Assembly (NCBI GenBank): GCA_013911975.1
Contig: JACESF010000009.1
Coordinates: 25,406-89,405 of the forward strand
DNA: 64,000 nucleotides
Direction: 5' to 3'
DNA from: Hyphomicrobiales bacterium
GTDB lineage: Bacteria > Pseudomonadota > Alphaproteobacteria > Rhizobiales > Xanthobacteraceae
The notes under the pieces are model-generated. The model had not been told where the DNA came from and did no database searches. It saw only the letters and a list, made by a program, of their open reading frames with translations. The translations under genes were made by a program, and so were the position numbers. Positions 10,413-18,240 of the stretch are shown here, in pieces (within the stretch, counting starts at the first letter, position 1; every line of letters begins with the position of its first letter).

Positions 10413-12842
10413 ATGGGGCAGGGATTCGACCATATGGGCGCGCGCAAGGCGGACCGGAACCGGAGCCCCGCCCGGCTTCGTACCGCCGGTGCTGCCGCCG
10501 CCCTCCTGGCGGGCACGTCGGCCGCCGCAGCCTTTTCCTTCGATGGTCTTCGCGTGGAGGACGCCTTGCTGGGCGCGCTTGCGCTCGGCGGCTGTGCCGC
10601 CGCACTGGCGCTGGTGGGCCTCTATTCCGTGAAGGGCCGCGCCGCCAGCAAGGCGGAGGACGTCCGCCTGCGCGCGCTCGCCGCCGCCCGCGCCGATCTT
10701 CACGGCCTGCGCGCCCTGGCCGCCGCCGATGCGGAGGGCGGAATCCTGTGGACCCGTGCGGACGGGGCCGAGGCCTTCGGCACCGCCCTTTCCGTTCCGC
10801 ACGACGCCGATGGCGTGCCCGATTTCGACGCCTGGCTGGGCGCGGAGGCGGCGGCCGCTCTCGCGGCGCCCCTGGCGCGCCTGCGGGACGCGGGCGACGG
10901 CTTCCGGCTCGATCTGACCGCCTCCGGCGGACGGCTCGTGGTCGAGGGGCGCGCGGCCGGAGATTGCCGCCTTCTGTCCGTCCGGCGCCTTCCCGCCGAG
11001 GCGGGCAACGGCGCCCTGTCTCCCGCCGCATCCGCGGCGCTGATCGCAGCGCTGCCGCAGCCTGCCTGGGCCCGCGACGCGGCCGGATCGCTGGTGGGCG
11101 CCAATCCCGCCTTCGCCGAGGCGGTGGGCGCGGCCACGCCTGCCGAGGCGGTGGAGCGGCGCATGGAGTTGCTGGATGAGGCGGCCCGCGAGGCCGCCGC
11201 GAAGGCCCGGGGCGAGGGCGTCGCCTATCGCGCCCGCTCCCGCGTGGTGGCCGGCGGCCAGCGCCGGGTGCTGGACATTTTCGAGGCCGGCGGCACCGGC
11301 CTCGCGCTGGATGTGACGGAGGAAGAGGGGCTGCGCCGGGAGATCGAGCGCACCGTCTCGGCCCATCGCCGCACTCTGGACCAGTTGGCGACGGCGGTGG
11401 TGATGTTCGGCGCCGACGAGCGCCTCATGTTCCACAATGCCGCCTACGAGACCCTGTTCGGCCTCGACGCGGCCTTCCTCGATGCCCGTCCCACGGAAAG
11501 CGAGATTCTGGAAAGGCTGCGCGCCCAGCGCCGGGTGCCCGAGCAGGCGGACTTCCGCGCGTGGCGGGAGCATCTGCGCGAGGCCTATCGCGCGGTGGAG
11601 CCGGTGCATGACTGGTGGCACCTGCCCGGCGGGCAGATGCTGCGCACCGTGGCGACGCCCAATGCCGAGGGCGGCGTCACCTATCTGTTCGAGGACGTGT
11701 CCGAGCATGTGGCGCTGGAGAGCCGTTATAACAGCCTGATCCGCATCCAGGGCGAGACCCTCGACGGGCTCGCCGAGGCGGTGGCGGTGTTCGGGTCGGA
11801 CGGGCGCCTGCGGCTGTATAATCAGGCCTTTCTCGCCCTGTGGTCGCTCACCGCGCAGGCCCTGGGCGACAAGCCGCACATCGACGCGGTGGCCGCCATG
11901 TGCCGCCCCCTGCACGGGGAGACCCGCGCCTGGGCGCGCATCCGCGCGGTGGTCACGGCCATCGAGCACCGGCGCGGCGAGGCGCTGCGGCTGGAGCGGG
12001 CGGACGGGCGCGTGCTGGACGGCGCCGCCCAGCCGCTGCCGGACGGCGGAACCATGGTGACGTTCCGCGATGTGACCGACAGCGTGAAGGTGGAGCGCGC
12101 CCTGATCGAGCGCAACGAGGCGCTGGAGGCGGCGGACGCGCTGAAGAACGCCTTCGTGGGCCATGTCTCCTACCATCTGCGCACGCCGCTCAATTCGCTC
12201 ATCGGCTATGCCCATATGCTGGGCGAGCCGGCCTTCGGCGCGCTCACGCAGAAGCAGGACGAGTTCCTCTCCCATGTGCGCCAGTCCTCGGACACGCTGC
12301 GGGCGCTCATCGACGACATCCTCGACCTCGCCACCATCGACGCGGGCGCCATGGGCCTGGACCTGGGCGAACTGGACGTGCGCGAGACCCTGGAGGGGGT
12401 GGCGGACGCGGTGCGCGATCTGCTCCAGGAGGCGGGCGTCGCACTGGTGATCGCGGCCCCGGCGGATGTGGGCCGCTTCGTCGCCGATGCGCGGCGGGTG
12501 CGGCAGATCCTGTTCAACCTCATCTCGAACGCGGTTGCGGTCTCGCCCAAGGGCGGGACGGTGACGCTCGGCGCCGAGCGGCGCGCGCAGGCGGTGGTGC
12601 TCACCGTGCGCGACCAGGGGCCGGGCATCGCGCCTGAGATCGCCGAAACCCTGTTCCAACGCTTCGAGGCCCGCCCGGCGGGCCGGGCGCGGCCGGGCGT
12701 GGGGCTCGGCCTGTCCATCGTGCATTCCTTCATGGAACTGCACGGCGGGTCCGTGACCCTGGCCTCCGCCCCGGGCGGCGGGGCCATCGCGGTCTGCATC
12801 TTTCCCCCTGAGGCGCCGCAGCGCCGGGAGGCGGCGGAATGA
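10413..12842 (+). CDS. divL: DivL-type PAS pseudo-histidine kinase with Tyr in place of the phospho-acceptor His
   Basis: An 809-residue protein with two hydrophobic N-terminal segments (about 24-42 and 50-72), several PAS-like regions, then HisKA and HATPase domains. The H-box reads FVGHVSYHLRTPLN: where kinases have SHELRTP, this has SYHLRTP, so the acceptor position is Tyr587 (codon TAC at 12171). The ATPase boxes are kept (FNLISNA, DQGPGIAP near 734, GVGLGLS). Caulobacter DivL, a cell-fate protein that controls the CckA kinase through DivK, has the same Tyr substitution, a similar length and a similar place. ATG 10413 is chosen; ATG 10434 is an alternative. Its stop overlaps the tsaE-amgK start (ATGA), so the operon is translationally coupled. 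Confidence 0.88.
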   Translation: MGQGFDHMGARKADRNRSPARLRTAGAAAALLAGTSAAAAFSFDGLRVEDALLGALALGGCAAALALVGLYSVKGRAASKAEDVRLRALAAARADLHGLRALAAADAEGGILWTRADGAEAFGTALSVPHDADGVPDFDAWLGAEAAAALAAPLARLRDAGDGFRLDLTASGGRLVVEGRAAGDCRLLSVRRLPAEAGNGALSPAASAALIAALPQPAWARDAAGSLVGANPAFAEAVGAATPAEAVERRMELLDEAAREAAAKARGEGVAYRARSRVVAGGQRRVLDIFEAGGTGLALDVTEEEGLRREIERTVSAHRRTLDQLATAVVMFGADERLMFHNAAYETLFGLDAAFLDARPTESEILERLRAQRRVPEQADFRAWREHLREAYRAVEPVHDWWHLPGGQMLRTVATPNAEGGVTYLFEDVSEHVALESRYNSLIRIQGETLDGLAEAVAVFGSDGRLRLYNQAFLALWSLTAQALGDKPHIDAVAAMCRPLHGETRAWARIRAVVTAIEHRRGEALRLERADGRVLDGAAQPLPDGGTMVTFRDVTDSVKVERALIERNEALEAADALKNAFVGHVSYHLRTPLNSLIGYAHMLGEPAFGALTQKQDEFLSHVRQSSDTLRALIDDILDLATIDAGAMGLDLGELDVRETLEGVADAVRDLLQEAGVALVIAAPADVGRFVADARRVRQILFNLISNAVAVSPKGGTVTLGAERRAQAVVLTVRDQGPGIAPEIAETLFQRFEARPAGRARPGVGLGLSIVHSFMELHGGSVTLASAPGGGAIAVCIFPPEAPQRREAAE

Positions 12843-14392
12843 GCCTCGGCCTTGCGCCCAATCCCGACCATCCCGGGGTCTACGAACTTACCCTCCCGGA
12901 TATCGCGGCGACGCAGCGGCTTGCCGGGGCGCTCACGCTCTGGCTCGCGGGCGGCGACGTGATCGCGCTGTCGGGAGACCTCGGCGCGGGCAAGACGGAG
13001 TTCGCCCGCGCCCTCATCCGCGCGCTGGCCTGCGACGACGCGGCCGAGGTGCCGAGCCCCACCTTCTCCCTGCTGCTGCCCTATGACCTGCCGCGCGGGC
13101 GGGTGGTGCATGCCGACCTCTACCGGGTGGAAGACCCGGACGAACTGGAGGAGATCGGATGGAGCGAGGCCATCGAGGACGCGATCCTCGTGGTGGAATG
13201 GCCCGAGCGTGCCCCCGGCCATCTCCCGGAGACGCGGCTCGACATCATCCTGGAACTCGCCCCGGAGATCGCCCCCGGCGCACGCCGCGCCTATCTGGTG
13301 GCGCGTGGCGGCTTCGCCGAGCGCCTGGAGCGGTTCCATGCCGCCGAGCAATTGATCGAGGCGAGCGGCTTCGGCCTCGCGGAGCGGCGCTACATGCAGG
13401 GCGACGCGTCCAGCCGCTCCTATGCGCGCCTCGTCCTGCCGGAGCGCTCGGCGGTGCTTATGAACGCGCCGCGCCGCCCGGACGGCCCCCCGGTGAAGCG
13501 CGGGCTACCCTATAGCCGGCTCGCCCATCTCGCCGAGGATGTGCGGGCCTTCGTGGCGGTGGGCGAGGGGCTGCGCGCCGAAGGCTTCTCCGCGCCGGAA
13601 ATCTACGCCTCCGACCTCGACCGGGGCCTGCTCATCCTGGAGGATCTCGGCGGCGAGGGCGTCATCGAAGGGTCACCGCCGGAGCCTATCAGGGCGCGCT
13701 ACGAGGCGGCGGTGGAGGTGCTGGCGGCGCTTCACGGCCGGCGCCTGCCGTCCGTCCTTCCCGTCGCCCCCGGCATCGACCATGACCTGCCCGCCTACGA
13801 CATCGACGCCCTCCTCATCGAGGTGGAGCTGATGCTCGACTGGTACCTGCCGTTCCGCCAGGTCGCCATCGACCAGGTGGTGCGCGAGGAATTCCTGCTG
13901 CTGTGGCGCAACGCGCTTGGCCCGCTCCAGGGCGAGCCGCAGACCTGGGTGCTGCGCGACTATCATTCTCCCAACCTCATCTGGCTGGACGGCCGGGAGG
14001 GCCTCGCGCGCGTGGGCCTCATCGACTACCAGGACGCGGTCATGGGCCCGGCGGCCTATGACGTCGCCTCCCTCGCGCAGGATGCCCGGCTCGATATTCC
14101 CGAGAGCCTGGAACTGCACCTGGTTGGCCAGTATGTGCGCCACCGGCGCGGTGCGGACCCCACGTTCGAGGCGCCCCGCTTCGCCCATCTCTACGCCCTC
14201 ATGGGCGCCCAGCGCGCCACCAAGATCCTCGGCATCTTCGCCCGCCTGAACCAGCGGGACGGAAAGCCCCATTATCTGCGCCACCTCCCTCGCATCCGCC
14301 GCTACCTCACCCGCTGCCTCGGGCACCCGGAGCTGGGCTCGCTGCGCATGTGGTACGAGGCGGTTCTGCCAGCGAAGGACTTCCAGTCGTGA
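12839..14392 (+). CDS. Fusion of TsaE (tRNA t6A ATPase) and an AmgK-type sugar kinase
   Basis: A 517-residue fusion. Residues 1-160 are TsaE, the ATPase subunit of the tRNA threonylcarbamoyladenosine machinery, with Walker A GDLGAGKT (46-53), PSPTFSL and HADLYRV. Residues about 175-517 are an aminoglycoside-phosphotransferase-fold kinase with the catalytic loop RDYHSPNLIWL (Asp374) and metal-binding IDYQDAVMG. The second half matches AmgK, the N-acetylmuramate/N-acetylglucosamine anomeric kinase of cell-wall recycling, and the next gene is MurU, its known partner. ATGA overlap with divL upstream and GTGA overlap with murU downstream. TsaE fused to this kinase is known in alphaproteobacteria; whether the two activities are linked is not known to me. 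Confidence 0.92.
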   Translation: MSLGLAPNPDHPGVYELTLPDIAATQRLAGALTLWLAGGDVIALSGDLGAGKTEFARALIRALACDDAAEVPSPTFSLLLPYDLPRGRVVHADLYRVEDPDELEEIGWSEAIEDAILVVEWPERAPGHLPETRLDIILELAPEIAPGARRAYLVARGGFAERLERFHAAEQLIEASGFGLAERRYMQGDASSRSYARLVLPERSAVLMNAPRRPDGPPVKRGLPYSRLAHLAEDVRAFVAVGEGLRAEGFSAPEIYASDLDRGLLILEDLGGEGVIEGSPPEPIRARYEAAVEVLAALHGRRLPSVLPVAPGIDHDLPAYDIDALLIEVELMLDWYLPFRQVAIDQVVREEFLLLWRNALGPLQGEPQTWVLRDYHSPNLIWLDGREGLARVGLIDYQDAVMGPAAYDVASLAQDARLDIPESLELHLVGQYVRHRRGADPTFEAPRFAHLYALMGAQRATKILGIFARLNQRDGKPHYLRHLPRIRRYLTRCLGHPELGSLRMWYEAVLPAKDFQS

Positions 14393-15108
14393 CCATCCGC
14401 AAGGCCATGGTGCTGTCCGCGGGCCTCGGGACCCGCATGCGCCCCCTGACCGACACGAAGCCGAAGCCGCTGGTGGAGGTGGAGGGCCGCGCGCTCATCG
14501 ACCATGTGCTGGACCGTCTCGCGGATGCCGGCGTGACCGACGCGGTGGTGAATGTCCACCATCATGCGGACCTGCTGGAGCAGCATGTGCGCGCCCGCAC
14601 GGGGGCGCCGCGCATCCAGGTTTCGGACGAGCGCGGCGTGCTGCTGGAAACCGGCGGGGGCACCCGCAAGGCGCTGCCGCTGCTGGGCGACGACCCGTTC
14701 ATCGCCATCAATTCCGACACCATCTGGATCGAGGGCTACCGCGCCAACCTCACGCGCCTCGTGGAGAGCTTCGATCCCGCGCGAATGGACTGCCTGCTGC
14801 TGGTGGCGGCCACCGCGCTCTCGGTGGGTTATGACGGCACCGGCGACTTCCTGATGGACGGGGAGGGCCGCCTCACCCGTCGCCCGGAACGCCTCGTCTC
14901 GCCCTTCGTCTATGCGGGCGCGGGCGTCTTCGCGCCGAGCCTGTTCGCAGACACGCCCGAAGGGCCCTTCTCCCTCAACCGCATCTTCGACCGCGCCGCC
15001 GAGGCGGGCCGCCTGTTCGGCATCCGGCTGGAGGGCGTGTGGATGCATGTGGGCACGCCGGATGCGATCCACGAGGCGGAGGCGGCGATCCGGCAGTCCA
15101 GCGACTGA
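14389..15108 (+). CDS. murU: N-acetylmuramate alpha-1-phosphate uridylyltransferase MurU
   Basis: Nucleotidyltransferase that turns MurNAc-1-phosphate into UDP-MurNAc, letting the cell recycle peptidoglycan sugars while bypassing the fosfomycin-sensitive MurA step. The signature AMVLSAGLGTRMRPLTDTKP at the N-terminus and the metal-binding NSDTIW are clear. Length is 239 residues from GTG 14389, which overlaps the upstream stop (GTGA). An upstream in-frame ATG at 14350 would overlap the kinase domain by 43 bases and is less likely. It forms the AmgK-MurU pair with the preceding fusion gene. Confidence 0.9.
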   Translation: MTIRKAMVLSAGLGTRMRPLTDTKPKPLVEVEGRALIDHVLDRLADAGVTDAVVNVHHHADLLEQHVRARTGAPRIQVSDERGVLLETGGGTRKALPLLGDDPFIAINSDTIWIEGYRANLTRLVESFDPARMDCLLLVAATALSVGYDGTGDFLMDGEGRLTRRPERLVSPFVYAGAGVFAPSLFADTPEGPFSLNRIFDRAAEAGRLFGIRLEGVWMHVGTPDAIHEAEAAIRQSSD

Positions 15109-15145
15109 CGCGCCCGCGCAGGGCCGGGGACGAGGAGGCGAGGTC

Positions 15146-15208
15146 ATGACCGAAACGAGCCGCGCCTGTCCGTGCCCCTCTCGCCGCGCCCGGGGGAGGC
15201 GGGGCTGA
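15146..15208 (+). CDS. Possible 20-aa leader ORF coupled to addB (TGATG)
   Basis: ATG 15146 has a near-perfect ribosome site (AGGAGG at 15133-15138, spacing 7). The frame runs 20 codons, rich in Arg and Cys/Pro (ending SRRARGRRG), and stops with TGA at 15206-15208, which shares its last base with the addB ATG (TGATG). This would allow re-initiation at addB. It is the best ribosome site in the interval. It could also be chance, or mark a frame disruption of an older addB start. Confidence 0.35.
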   Translation: MTETSRACPCPSRRARGRRG

Positions 15209-18200
15209 TGCACCTCTTCACCATCGCGCCGTCCACGCCGTTCCTGCCCTCCCTCGCCGAGGCGCTGCTGGACGGCCGCCTCGTGCCCGGCTTCGCGCCG
15301 CGCGGGGACCCGTTCGCCCTCGCCTCCGCCACCATCTATCTGCCCACGCGCCGCGCGGGGCGCCTGTTCGCGGAGGCGCTGCTGGCCGCCACCGGGCAGG
15401 AGGCCGTGCTTCTGCCGCGCATCATCCCGCTGGGCGACGTGGACGAGGACGCGCTGGCCTTCTCGGACCTCGCCTCGCCGCTCGCGGCGCCCGTGGCGGT
15501 CTCGCCCGTGCACCGGCGCATCGCGCTCACCGCCCTGGTGTCCCGCTGGCGCGAGACCATGGCGCGGGCCAACGGCCAGGAGGCGGTGGCGGCGGGCCCG
15601 GCCTCCATCGTGGCACTGGCGGACGAACTGGCCGCCCTGTTCGACCAGATGGCCATGGGCGGCATCGACTGGGCGCGCCTCGACACGCTGGACCTCGGCG
15701 AGCACGACACCTATTTCGACCAGAGCCTGGATTTCGTGCGCATTGCCCGTACGGCCTGGACCGCGCACCTGGAGGCGCTGGGCCTCGTGGAGGCATCGGT
15801 GCGGCGCGACGCGCTGGTGGCGGCGGAGGCTGGGCGCCTCGCGGCGCTCGGGTCGCAGGCCGGGCCGGTCATCGCGGCGGGCTCCACCGGCTCGCTTCCG
15901 GCGACCGCGCGGCTGCTCTCGGCGGTGGCGCGGCTGCCGTCGGGCGCGGTGGTCCTGCCGGGCCTTGACCTCGCCATGGAGGACGCGGCCTTCGCGTTGC
16001 TCACCGATGCGGATGCGGGGGCGCCGGACCATCCCCAGTACAATCTCGCCCATCTTCTGGAGACCATGGGCGCGGAGCGGGGGGACGTGGTCTCGCTGGG
16101 CGCTCCCGCCGCCCCCCGTGTGCGCCTCGTGGGTGAGGCCATGCGGCAGGCGGAGACCAGCCATCTCTGGGCGAGCCTGCCCGAGCGCCTGCCGCCGGAC
16201 GACCTCGACGCGGCGCTCGCGGGCGTCACCCTGATCGAGGCGGCGGACGCGCGCGACGAGGCGCTGTGCATCGCGCTGGTGCTGCGCGAGAGCCTCGCCC
16301 ATGCGGGCCTGCGGGCCGCGCTCATCACGCCCGACCGGGATCTTGCGCGCCGGGTGGCGGCGGAACTGGCGCGGTTCGGCATCGCCATCGACGATTCCGC
16401 CGGCGAGCCTTTGTCCGAGACCGGGGCGGGACGGCTGGCGCGGCTGGTGGTGCAGGCGGCGGCGGACGGGTTCGCACCGGTGCCGCTGTTCGCGCTGCTG
16501 AGCCATCCGCTCGCCGCCTTCGGCCTGGAGGCGCCGGACAAACGGGCGGCGGTGGCGGCCCTGGAGCTGATCGCTCTGCGCGGCCCTCGGCCGCGCCGGG
16601 GCATCGCCGGGCTGCGGGAGGCGCTCGACGCCTTCGATCCCGCCGCCCTGCACCGCCTCGATCCCCGACGGAGCCTCGACGCCGACGCCATCGGCCGGGC
16701 ACGGGACCTCGTGGACCGGCTGGACGCGGCGCTGGCGCCCCTCCAGGCGCCGCCCGTTCCCCTGACGGAGCGCGTCGCGGGCCACCGGGCCGCCATCGAG
16801 GCGGTGGCCCGGCCCCTCGATCCGGAGGACGACGACCCCGCCTGGGCAGCCCTGTCGCGCGTTCTGGAGGACATCGCCGGGGGCGCCGAGCACGGCCCCG
16901 CGCTCGGGCTGGCGGACTATGCGGACATGGTCGCCCCGCTGCTCTCCGGCGAGATGGTGCGCCCGGCGGCGGCGGACGCGCTCCCCATCCGCATCCTCGG
17001 TCCCCTGGAGGCGCGCCTCGTGGCGCTGGACCGGGTGGTGCTCGGCGGTCTCGTGGAGGCGAGCTGGCCGCCCCAGACCCGCTCCGATCCCTGGCTGTCG
17101 CGGCCCATGCGGGCGGCGTTGGGGCTCGACCTGCCGGAGCGGCGCGTGGGCCTGTCCGCCCACGATTTCGCCCAGGCGGCCGGCGTGCCGGACCTGTTCC
17201 TCACCTATGCCGGCAAGACCGAGGGCGCCCAGAGCGTGCCTTCCCGCTTCCTTCAGCGGCTGCGCACGGTGGCCGGGGCGGCGCGCTGGGAGGCCGCGCG
17301 CGGCCGTGGCGAAGGCTGGCGCGCGGCAGCGGCGGGGCTCGACCGGGCGGAACCGGTGCCGCGCGTGGCGCAGCCCGCGCCCGCGCCGCCTGTGGCGCTG
17401 CGCCCCCGGCGCCTGTCCGTCACCGAGATCGAGACGCTGCTGCGCGATCCCTATTCCATCTTCGCGCGCCACGTCCTGAACCTTCAGCCCCTCGACCCTC
17501 TGGATGCCCTGCCGGGCGGGGCGGAGCGGGGAACGGCGCTGCATGACGCGCTCGGCCGCTTCGCCACCGCCTATCCCGAGGCGCTGCCCGACGCGCCGCT
17601 GGAGAAGCTGCTGGTGCTGGGGCGCGAGGCGTTCGCCCGGCTCGCGGTCTTCCCCGCCGAGCACGCCTTGTGGTGGGCGCGGTTCGAGCGGGTGGCGGGC
17701 TGGTTCATCGAATTCGAGCGCCGCCGCCGTCCCGGCCTGCGGCGCATCGCGGCGGAAACCGGCGGCTCGCTGGAGCTTTCCCTTCCCGGCGGCCCGTTCA
17801 AGCTCACCGGCAAGGCCGACCGCATCGACCTCCTGCGCGACGGGCGGCTCGCCGTGCTCGACTACAAGACCGGCACGGCCCCATCCGCCGCGCAGGTGCG
17901 GGCGCTCTCGCCCCAATTGCCGCTGGAGGCGGCCATGGCCGCGCGCGGCGCCTTCAAGGACGTGCCCGCCGCCGAGGTGGCCGACTTCCTCCATGTAGAG
18001 TTGCGCGGGGGCGCGGAGCCGGGCCGCGAGAAGCCCGCCATCGGCAAGGGCATGACTGCCACCGCCATCGCCGACGAGGTGCTGGGCAAGCTGGTGGACC
18101 TGCTCGCCGCCTTCGACGAACCGGCCCAGGGCTATCGCGCTCTGGCCGCGCCGCAATGGCGGGGGCGCTTCGGCCCCTATGACCATCTTGCCCGGGTGAA

Positions 18201-18240
18201 GGAATGGAGCCTCGGGGCGGACGGGGAGGAGGGCGCATGA
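15208..18240 (+). CDS. addB: Double-strand break repair protein AddB (helicase-like nuclease subunit)
   Basis: Subunit of the AddAB helicase-nuclease that resects double-strand breaks up to a recombination hotspot and loads RecA; this is the alphaproteobacterial replacement for RecBCD. It has 1010 residues from ATG 15208, which has GGGGGAGG upstream; GTG 15172 is an in-frame alternative. It starts with the family pattern FTIAPSTPFLPSLAEALL. The C-terminal RecB-type PD-(D/E)XK nuclease is intact: GKADRID near 868 and LDYKTG with Asp885 and Lys887. The stop overlaps addA (ATGA). Confidence 0.93.
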   Translation: MHLFTIAPSTPFLPSLAEALLDGRLVPGFAPRGDPFALASATIYLPTRRAGRLFAEALLAATGQEAVLLPRIIPLGDVDEDALAFSDLASPLAAPVAVSPVHRRIALTALVSRWRETMARANGQEAVAAGPASIVALADELAALFDQMAMGGIDWARLDTLDLGEHDTYFDQSLDFVRIARTAWTAHLEALGLVEASVRRDALVAAEAGRLAALGSQAGPVIAAGSTGSLPATARLLSAVARLPSGAVVLPGLDLAMEDAAFALLTDADAGAPDHPQYNLAHLLETMGAERGDVVSLGAPAAPRVRLVGEAMRQAETSHLWASLPERLPPDDLDAALAGVTLIEAADARDEALCIALVLRESLAHAGLRAALITPDRDLARRVAAELARFGIAIDDSAGEPLSETGAGRLARLVVQAAADGFAPVPLFALLSHPLAAFGLEAPDKRAAVAALELIALRGPRPRRGIAGLREALDAFDPAALHRLDPRRSLDADAIGRARDLVDRLDAALAPLQAPPVPLTERVAGHRAAIEAVARPLDPEDDDPAWAALSRVLEDIAGGAEHGPALGLADYADMVAPLLSGEMVRPAAADALPIRILGPLEARLVALDRVVLGGLVEASWPPQTRSDPWLSRPMRAALGLDLPERRVGLSAHDFAQAAGVPDLFLTYAGKTEGAQSVPSRFLQRLRTVAGAARWEAARGRGEGWRAAAAGLDRAEPVPRVAQPAPAPPVALRPRRLSVTEIETLLRDPYSIFARHVLNLQPLDPLDALPGGAERGTALHDALGRFATAYPEALPDAPLEKLLVLGREAFARLAVFPAEHALWWARFERVAGWFIEFERRRRPGLRRIAAETGGSLELSLPGGPFKLTGKADRIDLLRDGRLAVLDYKTGTAPSAAQVRALSPQLPLEAAMAARGAFKDVPAAEVADFLHVELRGGAEPGREKPAIGKGMTATAIADEVLGKLVDLLAAFDEPAQGYRALAAPQWRGRFGPYDHLARVKEWSLGADGEEGA

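Noticed and set aside
12171..12173. Tyr in the H-box as a sequencing error in an ordinary histidine kinase
   Set aside because: The next residue is also unlike kinases (His where Glu is usual), and DivL proteins have the same Tyr, length and gene neighbourhood.
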